Notes under the pieces: model-generated
The model's database searches: none
Seen by the model: the letters and a program-made list of their open reading frames with translations, nothing else
Told to the model about the DNA's origin: nothing
In this document: piece after piece, positions 22,078-33,362 of the stretch
Layout of the letters: each line of letters begins with the position of its first letter
Position numbering within the stretch: position 1 is the first letter of the stretch
Assembly (NCBI RefSeq): GCF_024586455.1
Contig: NW_026089623.1
Span: 10,698,204 to 10,762,203 of the forward strand
DNA length: 64,000 nt
Source of the DNA: Bactrocera neohumeralis
Lineage: Eukaryota; Arthropoda; Insecta; Diptera; Tephritidae
Direction: 5' to 3'
Translations under genes and position numbers: made by a program

Positions 22078-23650
22078 ATGAACGCAGATTCTAAATCTAC
22101 ACAAATACTAAAAGCACCAAAAATACAGCTTCTTCAATCCACTGTTCCCAACTGTTTGTCGGTTTTGTCGACAAAAAACATTCCCACAGACAACTGGAAC
22201 CCAATTCTGGTAAATATTATATATGCATCGCAGCGTTACCAGAAGAGTCATTATTGTGGGAGCAATCGTTCTTATAAAAAAAATGCCCTCCGTGGCAACA
22301 AATGAAAGAATTTAGACACAAAAATAACTAAACCAAACCAATTAACTGCGAGAATTAATTACTACCCACAGCAGTCGTCTCCATCGAACACCGAGGAGAC
22401 CACTTCAAGTGCAGGGCAAATATTCTTCCAAGATATCATATAAATAGCAAGCATTGGGAAAAGGTTTCACTCTTTAAGTTAGCGGATCCCAACTGCAACA
22501 CCCCCGCTCAAATAGATCTTCTATTTTTTTCAATATTTCTTATTCTCTTAGGCATCTCATATTTCAGATAATGCTCAAAGGTGTTAAGAAAGTTTCAAAA
22601 GCACTATTGGCACAAAATACTATTTTCGGTTGGATCCTAAGTGAACTAGTTTCGGAACCAGTTACCACAATGACAACTCCAGTTGAGGAAATCTCAAACG
22701 AGTACGTCATTTCATAATTAAGAAAATTTTGGGAGTAAGAAGAACTCCCCTTCTTCCTCCCACATATCAATCACAAACCCTGAAGATCAGTATTGTGAAG
22801 AATTTAACAAGGCACAACTACTAGTTCAGAAAATGGTCGGTATATTGTACGACTCCCACTTAAGCATTCATTTCCTAACACGCTCGCCTTAGGTCACTCT
22901 CGCACCTCTGGAGTATGGGAAGAAACCTACTTAAAACAGATGAGCTTACACCATTATATGATGGTATGTTGGAACTACATGCATTTACATCGCATGGAGG
23001 AAGTAAGCTCATACAAAAAAATCGTCAACGGCAAATACATACTACTCATTTCACTTGCCACATCATGCAGTAGAAAAGCCAGATAAAAACACAACTAAAG
23101 TAAGAGTTGTTTTCTGAGTGATATCTTATTTACTGGACCACCAAGTAAAATATCCACTGGTAACCCAGGTGTTAAAAACACAATCTTCCACAAGCATATG
23201 AGTCAAACGGCACGAGCCCTCATAACAGCAGGGTTTCCGTTAAAAACGATACCGCCGAACTACCCTAATATTTTAAAAAACGTACTTAAATAGAATCTAT
23301 TGGATACTAATTTCCTCAAATTCGAAAAGGAAAGTACAACGAAAACTCTGGAGATTCAATGAAATGCGATATTTGACCAGTTTTCATACACTACAGAGTC
23401 AATATTTGCTTTATACGCCATTACAAAATGCCAAATTCTATCCTCTGTGGTAAAAATGTTCGACCCCGCAGGATGGCTTTCCAAAATCCTGATAGAAGAA
23501 TTATGGACAGATGGGACCGACTGGGACGAACAAGCGAGAACGTCATTCCATAATTATACCATAGTGATCGCAACTTGCCGCCTTATACTTATCTTAAATA
23601 TGTTCACGTACTATTACTGCACGCAGAACACCGCCCAATGCAAAAAATAG
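22078..23650 (+). pseudogene. BEL/Pao relic: gag piece, protease end and RT
   Basis: At 22140-22230, STVPNCLSVLSTKNIPTDNW and a following NPILVNI match the gag of the minus-strand Pao element at 29773-30444 (the same stretch there reads STVSNCLSILSTENIPTDSW). After decayed sequence, 22600-22690 gives LAQNTIFGWILSELVSEPV, the block just after the protease. Then come NGRYIVRLPLKHSF (about 22840) and EETYLKQMSLHH from the RT start, and NAIFDQFSYTTESIFALYAI to FDPAGWLSKILIEELWTDGT (about 23360-23520) from the RT end. The palm with the active site is missing. Many stops and shifts make it clearly dead. It lies inverted relative to the other Pao copy. Confidence 0.75.
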
Positions 23651-24310
23651 TCCGCCAAGAGTTTTATATTTCAACACTCAAGCCAAAAATAAAGAAATGC
23701 ATTTGATCGGCAGGTTGAGGATAGCCGGACGGCTGTAATAGCAGGTGAGTTGTGAAATAAGTTTAAAAGAATAAGCAATCCTCGACGAGAAGCGGCGGAA
23801 GTGGAAGATACCAGCAAGACCATTGAAACTCCTGCGACAGCGGGCGAATTGACACCGCCCATTTGAAGTATATGTTTCCCGCAACATGCAAGAGAATGTT
23901 GTGTAATAAAAAAATCCAGGCGTGACGGATCCATAATGAGTGGCTTCTTGGTCGGGATCTGTTCACCATGTTAGGTTGCAGTTGATCTTCGCTGACGAAA
24001 TAGAGAAAGTGATGTGAGCTTGACTCTGCCGAGGTATCAGCTGCGGCGTGTGTCAGTAAACAGTTACTTCGCTCCTTGGTCAGGAAGGGTGCAATGGACA
24101 TGGGAGTACATAGTAGCATATGTTGCTCCGGGTGAGCGCCGGTCCGTACGTGTTTGGGTAGGGGCATTGTTCCCGAGGGTATACCCATTCCAGTTTATTT
24201 CGGCCCACTCCCCTACACACGATGCGCTGTAAAAAAGAAGTCAATGGAAAACAATACGAGAAACAATACAAACAACAGATTTAATTGAAGCGGCATGTTA
24301 ATAGTAGTCG
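23651..24310. other. No gene recognised; GC-richer than flanks
   Basis: Several overlapping open frames on both strands, none with a motif I know. A weak run RQVEDSRTAVIAGEL at about 23708 could be part of an element leader. Composition is less AT-rich than the neighbours, so it is probably the untranslated or LTR part of some element. Confidence 0.35.
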
Positions 24311-24552
24311 TGCGGAAAACTTTGGATCAGAAGCAGATCTGACTGTGAGGACCCCAAATGCGGAAGCAGATCCCTGGAACTAAAGGAAAGCCAAATTGGA
24401 AGTACGAGCGAACTAAAGTGCGAAGGAAGAAAACTGCTAGGAGACCAGGCACAAATCAAAGCGCTTACACACGAAGTCACAGTAGAAATTGGGGACCTGG
24501 ACGAAATTACCAAAGAGGGAATTTCGTAAGCCATACGGAAGCAGGTTGTTTA
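24311..24552 (+). pseudogene. ORF1 fragment of an R1/LOA-type non-LTR retrotransposon
   Basis: One frame reads ELKESQIGSTSELK, a charged coiled-coil stretch, then IKALTHEVTVEIGDLDEIT and, after a stop, AIRKQVV. The block VEIGDLDEITT-like is typical of ORF1 proteins of R1 and LOA relatives, just before the RRM-like and zinc-knuckle region. ORF1 binds element RNA. The piece ends at 24552, where the LTR of the Pao element begins 12 bases later, so the Pao insertion probably cut it. Confidence 0.5.
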
Positions 24553-24564
24553 AACCCCTCAAAT

Positions 24565-24954
24565 TGTTAGGGTATTCCAACTCTTTCACACCCACAATCA
24601 AAAATGCAAAATGAAAATGCCCGGGTAATTTCGTGTACGATTTGCTTTAATGTTTGATATTGTTAATACAATAAAATGTTGAAATACAAGTATATCGAAA
24701 TAAACTTTCAGAAGGTTGTGGCGTTCGATTAAACGCAGTTGGTTGTTTTATTGATGCAGGCAGGAATTGGTTGGAAAAACGAAAATATATTTGTAGCGCG
24801 TGAGAACTATGCGGTCGAATCGTGTTGATCTGGCGGATTTGTAGTGGGAGTAAATATGCGAAATGTGTCGACGCGGCGTAGTGTGTAAGCGAATGTGTCG
24901 CAAATAATAGCGATGATCCGATCCTTTTGATATTTGCTGTGGTGAAATCTAACA
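24565..24954 (-). repeat. 3' LTR of the Pao element
   Basis: On the minus strand it starts TGTTAG and ends CTAACA, so the ends are inverted and of the TG...CA form; length is 390 bases. It follows a purine-rich tract (gggggcccaggatg) typical of BEL/Pao 3' ends. An aataaa lies within (plus positions near 24670). The other LTR was not found, so the call rests on ends and position. Confidence 0.6.
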
Positions 24955-25625
24955 TGTTTCCAGGTGTGGTGTATTGGTGTTGTGTCTAGCTAGGGTGTCT
25001 TGGGAGGCTTAACTCATTTAAACATCCTGGGCCCCCTAAGCGAATATTTTTCCTAGTATTACGTACTATATGCTGTTGCCTGTATTTCGGCGATCTGCTG
25101 GTAGAGTAGTCGAGGGCGTAGAACACATGCTATAAATGTTGAAAACGGCTTTGGTTTTAAACATACGTGCGTACAACTATATTTTACGGATTTTCATAGC
25201 TATTGTATTTGCGGATGTTTTTTTGATAAGTTTATTATTTATTATTTATATTTTTTATTTCAAATTTCTTGACCGTCGGCTTGTGAAGGCTTCCCGTTTA
25301 TTTTAATTGCTTTCTCTGTATCTTTGAGAATGGTTTGTAATTTCTTTATTATTATGAAGGATAGTAACTCCACGCCCTGGAGTTAGGACTGTGACAATAG
25401 AGGGATCTTGCGAGAGCGTGGCCGGTAACTGCGAACGGCTTAATTTAGAATTATAATTTTTTAAGTGACCTCTGCTTTTGTTAGTTTTTTTATTTATTCT
25501 ATTTGAGAATTTAGGAAACTATTTATTAAGCAATATTTTATGAGAAGTGTCGATTTTCTATCCATTTGAGACAATTTTGTTATATGTATATTGTGTGTAA
25601 GTGCGTATGCATTAATTTGGCAAGT
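24955..25625 (-). pseudogene. Pao element tail: end of RNase H and decayed 3' region
   Basis: Directly after RTE copy B (minus-strand direction) the frame continues ALLLAKLMHTH at 25634-25600, which completes LELYGALLLAK from the other side at 28930. Beyond that only short decayed stretches are left before the purine tract and LTR. The integrase expected here is gone. Confidence 0.6.
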
Positions 25626-25634
25626 AGTAGCGCG

Positions 25635-28600
25635 GAGTCATGGATGGAGGATGGAGTCATATATAGAAGTTCACGCAAGTGAGGAAAGTTCTCTGATCGC
25701 CATTCACTTGGGAGTGGCCAGAAACGATTTTTTACATATGACTCAAGCAACTCACTACTTCCGGTCTTTGACCAAGTATCCTCTGGGTAGCCTAAGAACA
25801 TCCGTTTGAAGGCGAGCTAAAGTGAGAAGGCGAAACATCCCCTCCGCAGGGTTGTGCGCTGGGTTTGGGACCCGCCACGTAAAAAATTCTACCAATGAAA
25901 ATTAGCAAACAGCCTCGGATGAGAGACCCCCCTTTTGATGACGACCATGGCAAACGAAATAAGGGCTACGAATTGAGGGCATGCACCTGGAATGTCCGGT
26001 CCCTTAATTGGAAAGGTGCCGCTGCCCAGCTGGTTGATGTCCTCGTTAGAGTGAAGGCTGACATCACCGCCGTCCAAGAAATGCGATGGACGGGACAAGG
26101 ACAGAGACGAGTAGGTCCTTGTGACATTTACTACAGTGGCCATATAAAGGAGCGCAAGTTTGGTGTAGGATTCGTGGTGGGAGAGAGACTCCGTCGCCGA
26201 GTACTATCATTCACTCCGGTGAATGAACGTCTAGCCATAATCCGCATCAAAGCGAGGTTCTTCAACATATCGCTGATTTGCGCCCACGCCCCGACTGAAG
26301 AGAAGGACGATGTGACCAAAGATGCCTTCTATGAGCGCTTGGAGCGCGCTTATGAGAGCTGCCCCCGCCACGATGTCAAAATCGTGCTTGGCGACTTTAA
26401 CGCCAGGGTGGGCAAAGAAGGTATATTTGGCACTACGGTCGGTAAATTCAGCCTCCACGACGAAACATCCCCAAATGGGTTGAGGCTGATTGACTTCGCC
26501 GGTGCCCGAAATATGTTTATCTGTAGTACTAGATTCCAGCATAAGAAGATTCATCAAGCTACCTGGCTGTCTCCGGATCAAAAAACTACCAACCAGATCG
26601 ATCATGTTGTGATAGGTGGAAGACACGTCTCCAGTGTTTTAGATGGGCGTGCGCTCCGAGGTCCTAACATCGACTCGGACCACTATCCTGTTGCAGCTAA
26701 GATTCGCACCCGCCTCTGTGCAGCAAAAAACGCACGCCAACAAACACAAGGAAGGTTCGACGTCGAGAAGCTGCAATCACAACAGACAGCCGAACGATTT
26801 TCTACTCAGCTTGCACTCCTGCTCTCTGAGAGCACTCGTCAACAACTCGGTATAAGGGAACTGTGGGACGGCATTTCAAATTCCTTACGTACAGCTGCAT
26901 CCGAAACCCTTGGTTTTCGGAAAGTGCAAAAGAACAACTGGTACGACGAGGAGTGCCGTGTCGCAGCGGAGAGAAAACATGCTGCCTACCTTGCAACGTT
27001 ACAATCGACCACTACACGTGCGGGATGGGATAGATACCGAGAGTTGAAGAGGGAAGCGGGACGCATTTGCAGACAGAAGAAGAAAGAGGCCGAAATGCGT
27101 GAGTACGAAGAGCTTGATAAGCTGGCCGACAGGGGTAATGCTCGAAAATTCTACGAAAAAATGCGGCTTCTTACAGAAGGTTTCAAGACCGGAGCATACT
27201 CTTGTAGAATCCCCAAAGGTGATCTAGTCACTGATGCCCAGAGCATAGTTAAATTATGGAGGGAACACTTCTCCAGCCTGCTGAATGGCAGTGAACGCAC
27301 AACACCAGGAGAGGGAGAACCCGATTCCCCAATCGATGACGATGGAGCGGACGTTCGATTACCCGACCATGAAGAAGTACGAATAGCAATTGCCCGCCTC
27401 AAGAACAACAAAGCGGCAGGGGCCGACGGACTGCCGGCCGAGCTATTCAAACACGGCGGCGAAGAACTAATAGGGAGCATGCATCAGCCTCTTTGTAAAA
27501 TATGGTCGGACGAGAGCATGCCCAACGATTGGAATTTAAGTGTGCTATGCCCAATCCATAAAAAAGGAGACCCCACAATCTGCGCCAACTACCGTGGGAT
27601 TAGCCTCCTCAACATCGCATATAAGGTTCTATCGAGCGTATTGTGTGAAAGATTAAAGCCCACCGTCAACAAACTGTTTGGACATTATCAGTGTGGCTTC
27701 AGACCTGGAAAATCAACAACCGACCAGATATTCACCATGCGCCAAATATTGGAAAAGACTCGTGAAAGGAGAATCGACACACACCACCTCTTCGTCGATT
27801 TCAAAGCTGCTTTCGACAGCACGAAAAGGAGCTGCCTTTATGCCGCGATGTCTGAATTTGGTATCCCCGCAAAACTAATACGGCTGTGTAAGCTGACGTT
27901 GAGCAACACCAAAAGCTCCGTCAGAATCGGGAAGGACCTCTCCGAGCCGTTCGATTTCAAACGAGGTTGCAGACAAGGCGATTCCCTATCGAGCGACTTT
28001 TTCAACCTGCTTCTGGAGAAAATAGTTCGAGCCGCAGAACTAAATAGAGAAGGTACCATCTTCTATAAGAGTGTACAGCTGCTGGCGTATGCCGATGATA
28101 TTGATATCATCGGCCTTAACACCCGCGCCGTTAGTTCTGCTTTCTCCAGACTGGACAAGGAAGCAAAACAAATGCGTCTAGCAGTGAACGAGGGCAAGAC
28201 GAAATATCTCCTGTCATCAAACAAACAGTCGTCGCACTCGCGACTTGGCACTCACGTCACTGTTGACAGTCATAACTTTGAAGTTGTAGATAATTTCGTC
28301 TATATTGGAACCAGCGTAAACACCACCAACAATGTCAGCCTAGAAATCCAACGCAGGATAAATCTTGCCAACAGGTGCTACTTCGGACTGAGTAGGCAAT
28401 TGAGAAGCAAAGTCCTCTCTCGACAAACAAAAACCAAACTCTATAAGTCACTCATAATTCCCGTCCTGCTATATGGTGCAGAGTCTTGGACGATGTCAAC
28501 AACGGATGAGTCGACGTTGCGAGTTTTCAAGAGAAAAGTTCTGTGAAAGATTTATGGTCCTTTGCGCGTCGGCCACGGCGAATACCGCATGCGATGGAAC

Positions 28601-28913
28601 GATGAGCTGTACGAGATATACGACGACATCGACATAGTTCAGCGAATTAAAAGACAGCGGCTACGCTGGTTAGGTCATGTTGTCCGTATGGACGAAAACA
28701 CTCCAGCTCTGAAAGTATTCGACGCAGTACCCGCAGGGGGAAGCAGAGGAAGAGGAAGACCTCCACTCCGTTGGAAGCACCAAGTGGAGAAGGACCTGGC
28801 TTCGCTTGGAATATCCAATTGGCGCCACGTAGCGAAAAGAAGAAACGACTGGCGCGCTGTTGTTAACTCGGCTATAATCGCGTAAGCGGTGTCTACGCCA
28901 ATTAAGAAGAAGA
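25635..28913 (+). mobile_element. RTE-type non-LTR retrotransposon, copy B (nearly intact)
   Basis: Flanked by a 9-base target duplication agtagcgcg (25626-25634 and 28914-28922). It holds a 5' untranslated region of about 260 bases, a single long frame and a short 3' tail of gaag repeats, the usual RTE ending. Removing it restores an in-frame RNase H sequence (LELYGALLLAK) of the surrounding Pao element. Of five copies here this is the most complete. Confidence 0.95.
25895..28885 (+). pseudogene. RTE endonuclease-reverse transcriptase, one stop codon
   Basis: One frame of 996 codons interrupted only by TGA at 28544-28546. Other copies have CGA (arginine, SLRKIYGPL in copy C) there, so this is a single C-to-T change. 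The first half is an apurinic-type endonuclease: ACTWNVRSLN (about residue 28), EMRWTGQGQRR, VLGDFNARVGKEG (about 165) and NIDSDHYPVAAKIR (about 260). Then comes a basic coiled linker and the RT: NYRGISLLNIAYKVL, HHLFVDFKAAFDSTK, CRQGDSLSS and the active site LAYADDIDIIG (about 730). The C-terminal part keeps RLRWLGHVVRMDE. Databases often label the first half as a craniofacial development protein 2-like host gene. The ATG chosen is the first after the 5' region shared by all copies. Confidence 0.95.
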
Positions 28914-29580
28914 AGTAGCGCGCCATATAGCTCCAGATTTTTTAATCAGGATTCTGTATCATTTTTGGTGAAAGCCATCCTGCGGGGTCGAAAAGTTACA
29001 TATTTTTGTGTTTTTGCTGCCAATTCTAGTGGAGTGTTGGAAAATCGTGGCTTGAGTGGTAGTCGTACGACGTACCGGCCATTATTTGATCCAGTAGTTG
29101 TGGCTTTAGAGAAGTGCTCACAATACTGATCTTTTATAGTTTTGTTTGCTAATGGAAATTTCTTTAACTTTTGCGATTTACTTAATTGTGAATTAAGGTT
29201 TTTGTTCTCAACCTGAGTTGGTCTGGTGGTAATTGGTTCTATAACTAGACCACTTTGTGCTTCGCTGTGCAGCGTTTGAACTTTTTGTGCCCATGAGCAA
29301 CATGGTGTCTCTTGGCAATTTTTCAAATTTTGGTTTTCGGGATTTGCTTTTGCAATTATAGCCGGGATTCTTTGTATATAAGCGCTTCTTTGGGGTAGGA
29401 TAGAATATCTGCTGTAATGAAGCATAGAATTGTGTCTTTTGTGACAATATAAGCAATTAAATTTGCTTTTGCAAGTTTTCAGATTGTGTGTATGGGACAA
29501 GCGGTTTGTACAGAGTCTTTTTGATCTGAAAAATTTGTTCCTTTAGTTAATGTTTAATTTTTTAAACTTTTCGCAAGTTT
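28914..29580 (-). pseudogene. Pao pol fragment: zinc knuckle joined to RT
   Basis: Frame 29500-28946 begins THNLKTCKSKFNCLYCHKRH, a knuckle-type motif, and after about 90 codons turns into RT N-terminal sequence (NNGRYVVRLPLKPRF). It then jumps to a stretch that in the next frame is LFDPAGWLSP, from the end of the RT. Protease and most of the RT are therefore deleted. The final part LELYGAL is RNase H and is cut by RTE copy B. NGRYVVRLPLK also occurs in the plus-strand Pao relic at 22840. Confidence 0.75.
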
Positions 29581-29585
29581 TAAGC

Positions 29586-30674
29586 TTATGCTCTCTTGTG
29601 CATAGTTCGCATGTCGTATGTTTTTTTTTTTTGTTCAGATGTGAACGTTTGTGTTTTGTGAAAGTTTTTGTTTAAATTGTTTTTGTTATTAACTTGGGGT
29701 CTATTTAAGCTTCCATTTAGGTCGTGTTTGTTCTTAGTTTTGATTAATTTTTCTTCTAACCTTTCCGCAATTTCATATTGGATGGTGAGAAAATCTTTCA
29801 TTTGTTGCCACGTTGGGCACTTTTAGTTCACATCGAAGTAACGACTTTTCTGGTAATGCGGCGGTGCAAATGTTTACCAGAATTGGGTCCCAGCTGTCTG
29901 TGGGAATATTTTCTGTCGATAGAATCGACAAGCAATTTGAAACAGTGGATTCTAGTTTGATGAATTCTACACTTGTTCCTTTCTTAACTTTTGGCAAGTT
30001 CATTAATGTCGTTACTTGTTTATCGACCAGTATTCTTTCATCTTCATATCTCGCTTTTAGAGCTTCCCAAGCCAAATTGAAATTATCGTCATTAAGAGCG
30101 AACTGTTTTACTATTATGCCTGCTTGACCTTTTGTCTTGTATCGGAGGTGATACAATTTTTGTGCTTTTGATAGTTGCGGATGGTTGATGTAAACGGCTG
30201 TAAACATGTCGCGGATGGACGGCCATTCTTCATAACCTCCATAAATTATTTCTGCGTCACATGCGGGCACCTCGAGTTGGATGCCTGAACTTGCCTTTTG
30301 ACTGTCTATTTGTGGCAGCTCTACTCTACTGTGGGGAGTAGGTGCAATTGATTTAATGAGCTTTAGTTGATCGGAGATCATAGCTTTTGTTTCTTCGTAC
30401 TGGTCTAAGCAGTTTTCGTATATTGCGTAAGCCGATTGTTTCAAATTTTGTGGTAGGTTTGAATCTTCAGATTCTACTACTGCGTCATGAGCCGTTTGGA
30501 GGCGAGTCCAGAAATTTTTAATATTTTGGCTTTTTATTTCTAATAACGATTCAGAGTTTTCTTGAATCGGTGAAAAATCTAGTGCAGTATCTTATTAAAC
30601 TGTCACTTTCTGAAATAAATTTAGCAACCTATTTTGGGCAGGTGTTTTTTGAATATTGTTGTTGTTAAACATTT
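29586..30674 (-). pseudogene. Pao gag
   Basis: The likely start is the ATG at 30674 (MFNNNNIQKTPAQNRLLNLF). Two stops follow near 30600, then a clean 223-codon frame, 30444-29773, with a DUF1759-type gag core: EEWPSIRDMFTAVYINHPQL, KAQKLYHLRYKTKGQAGIIV and WEALKARYEDERILVDKQV. A shift near 29800 moves the C-terminal part to frame 29801-29586 (YEIAERLEEKLIKTKNKHD), which is lysine-rich. Gag would build the virus-like particle. The plus-strand relic at 22140 shares this core. Confidence 0.8.
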
Positions 30675-30851
30675 TTCAAAATAACATTATTTATTTATTT
30701 TTTAGTTCGAAAATATATTTGAATTGTTAATTGGTATTAAAAACCGCGCTTTTTATTAATTAAAATATTTGATGTCCGAGTGATTTGTATTTAGGTACAC
30801 CCTAATACTCGGACTTGTATATACATATGAACGTGTACTTATATTTTGTGG

Positions 30852-31062
30852 AATTGAGAGCTCGTTGAAGAGATCAATTCGCTTTTTACATTAGCATGCA
30901 CAAATTCTTTGTATGATTATGTTTTTGTTCTTAAGCAATTGAGAGCTCGTTAAAGAGATCAATTCGCTTTGTGTCTAAGTATGCACGAATTGTTAGTATG
31001 TATTTCTGAGTTATGTTCTTAAGCAATTGAGAGCTCGTTAGAGAGATCAATTCGCTTTTTGT
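30852..31062 (+). repeat. Tandem repeat, three units of about 86 bp
   Basis: Units begin aattgagagctcgtt at 30852, 30937 and 31025. Each has an inner inverted pair aattga...tcaatt around gagctcg. The units lie upstream of the minus-strand Pao gag and may be part of its 5' untranslated region or LTR. Confidence 0.9.
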
Positions 31063-31136
31063 ATGCAATCCTGCTTGTTTTTGTTTGCCAAGAACAAGAG
31101 GTATTGCCGGATAATTGCCAATGTGGACTTTGAATA

Positions 31137-31941
31137 CAGTAGAACTCCAATTATCCGAACTCCGACTATCCGAATCGCCGATTATCCGAATCACAAAAAA
31201 TTGTCCAAAAAAAGTCTAAGCGCTAAGTCATATTATTCTTCCCCCCGCGAAGCCAGTGTTTGCGCGTCAAGTCTTGACTTGACTTGTCTTAACTTGCTGT
31301 TGAAAAGAAGAAAATGAGAAACAAGAATATGGAGATGATGAAGATGCGTTGTCATTAGAGGAAATAAGAAAAATGATTGTAAAAATTCCTGATTGTACAG
31401 AAGTAAGTGCTGAAGATGTAGGAGATTGGATGGCTTGTGACACGTCTGACCCTGGTTTTCAAATTCTCAATGCCGATGAAATTGTTGTAAGTGTGAGAGA
31501 AGATGTTGAAGTGGAAGTGGAAGAAGAACTTTCTGCTGATGTTGAAGTAGACGTTGGACCATCAGCTAGTGAAGCATTTGCCGGCCTCGGGACTGCTGCT
31601 GACTGAGTGTGACCACTTGCAACTGCTCACCGTCAAGCGAATGCGTGACCTGGCTGCCCGAAAACGGTTGAAGACCGCAAAACAGCTTACATTGACGGAG
31701 ATGTTTAAAAAACAATGATTTTTATTTCTAAACTTGTACATAAGTACATTTTATTTATATTTAAAACATGTGAAAATTTCATGTTTCTTTCATTTAATTC
31801 AATAAAAAAATAGTGCAATATCAAAACGTAGCTTTTATTCTCTCCAATGGCAATTTAAAAAAAAAAAATCCGATTATCCGAATATTTGATTATCCGAATG
31901 GGTCCCGGTCCCCATTAATTCGGATAATTGGAGTTCTACTG
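31137..31941 (+). mobile_element. pogo/Tigger-like DNA transposon, internally deleted
   Basis: Terminal inverted repeats start cagtagaactccaattat on the left and are mirrored at 31924-31941; TA flanks both sides (31135-31136, 31942-31943). Further attatccgaat motifs repeat inside both ends. Length is 805 bases, too short for a full transposase gene; only the C-terminal part is left. It could be moved only by an enzyme made elsewhere. Confidence 0.9.
31325..31718 (+). pseudogene. pogo/Tigger transposase C-terminal remnant
   Basis: Frame to 31606 reads SLEEIRKMIVKIPDCTEVSA, DVGDWMACDTSDPGFQIL and an acidic run, then SASEAFAGLGTA. After a frameshift the end is LLTVKRMRDLAARKRL, then KTAKQLTLTEMFKKQ and a stop. 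This is the acidic tail of Tigger/jerky-type transposases. The DNA-binding and DDE domains are deleted. Confidence 0.75.
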
Positions 31942-31943
31942 TA

Positions 31944-33360
31944 TATACTAATGTTTATGTGTTAATATATATTTTATATAGTTTTTTTTCGTCTTTTAAG
32001 AGAGAGAGGTATTTGAAAAGGTTATTTTCTTTTATGTACATGTCAGAGATGGCTCACTTAATTCCATTTTCACGCAGCAAGTTATGCTCGTCTCTCGGTG
32101 GCACAACACTAACTAACCCGTCACGCAGATTCTAAGCTACTACACACTACTCATCTATGCCCCTACGAACAGACCTTACTCAGCAGCAGAGTATGTTTCT
32201 TTCCCTGAACTGCTGTGCGTTCTGAGAACCGTTTGCGACATCGTGTCGCCATTCAAAACTGTACATGCATGCACAACGGTCCAACTAACCATTCTATGCC
32301 ACACATATACAGTGGGCTAATTTACAATTCTACGACATACATATGTATATATTCATATGTAAGTAAATATGCACTTTACATAGTATCGTCTAATATATAT
32401 TATAGATATGTATGCAAATGAATATATAAATGTATATATATGTATGCTACGTTTGGCAATTATGCATATGTACAGAAGTATGTTATATGTATAGTGAAAC
32501 ATTAAATATAATGAATATATGTTTCCCCTAAGTAGGTATATATGCATATATAAATATATATATATGTAGATATAGCTATTTTAATTTTGTTTATGCTTTT
32601 GTGTTCTATTTGATGTTTTTATAAATATTGCTTTTACATATATATATAATTACTGAAAAACGGATTTTTATGTACTTATGTAATAATGCTGCCTTCTGCG
32701 TTTGTCTCTCTTTCTCTGTTCCAGCTACCTCCTTGTTGTTGTTTTTTTTTTCGTGCAATTGTCCCTCGTTGGTGTATGCAGGTCTCTGCAATGTCCAGCT
32801 GTGTTGTGTTGCTCCCGTTTTAAATTGTTGTTTTTATTTTATTCAGTTTTAGTTTCGCGCCCGTTTTATTTATTTCTTTTAATTTTTTATTTTTTTTTTG
32901 TTTTTTTAACGCGCAAGAAATGAATTAAAGGTTTAATTAAAAAAACGAGCTTAAGCTGTTCCTTTATTCAAATGAATCTTAAGACTAATTTTACAATAGT
33001 TTCGTTCTTAAAATGAAACCTTCAATATTGTTCAAAATAAGCAAATATACATAAACAAAATCAAAATCGGTGCATTGACATTTATGTGGCTTAAGTACCT
33101 TTTTTAAGTGGACATACAAATATTCCTGCGTAATTGGATATTACTTTGACTTTTGCTTATGAAAGTAAAAGTAATAACGTTTCATGTAGTATTCATATAT
33201 TTAAGGTCGGTGACATGAAATTTAAGCCACAACGTTTAAATATAAATTGTTTACATTGCAAGTAGCGTTGTTTAATTTTTATGAAGCAACGACACTTGCA
33301 TTTTCGTTATACATATTTATATGAGTATCAAATTAAATCAAACCAACAAATAAATAAGTG
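31944..33360. other. No gene; AT-rich with simple repeats
   Basis: Contains TA/TATG-rich microsatellite-like sequence at about 32330-32600 and T-rich runs near 32740 and 32870-32920. The right part (32940-33360) should include the 3' LTR of the minus-strand errantivirus relic, but no second LTR copy was found to define it. Small open frames here have no motifs. Confidence 0.45.
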
Positions 33361-33362
33361 TT

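Larger units (their letters stand above)
24565..30674 (-). mobile_element. BEL/Pao LTR retrotransposon with RTE insertion
   Basis: Minus-strand order: gag from an ATG at about 30674, knuckle region near 29480, a jump to RT near 29150, RNase H near 28915, then RTE copy B, then the rest of RNase H at 25625 and the 3' LTR at 24954-24565. Without the RTE the internal part is only about 2.4 kb, so much of pol (protease, RT palm, integrase) is deleted. I did not find a 5' LTR; it should lie right of 30674, perhaps beyond the 86-bp repeats and the pogo-like element. Confidence 0.75.

Noticed and set aside
25895..28546. 883-codon open frame as a host gene (craniofacial development protein 2-like)
   Set aside because: It is the endonuclease-RT of an RTE element: YADD motif, target duplication, four further copies in the window.
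30675..31130. 5' LTR of the Pao element matching 24565-24954
   Set aside because: No sequence starting TGTTAG with the same body was seen there.
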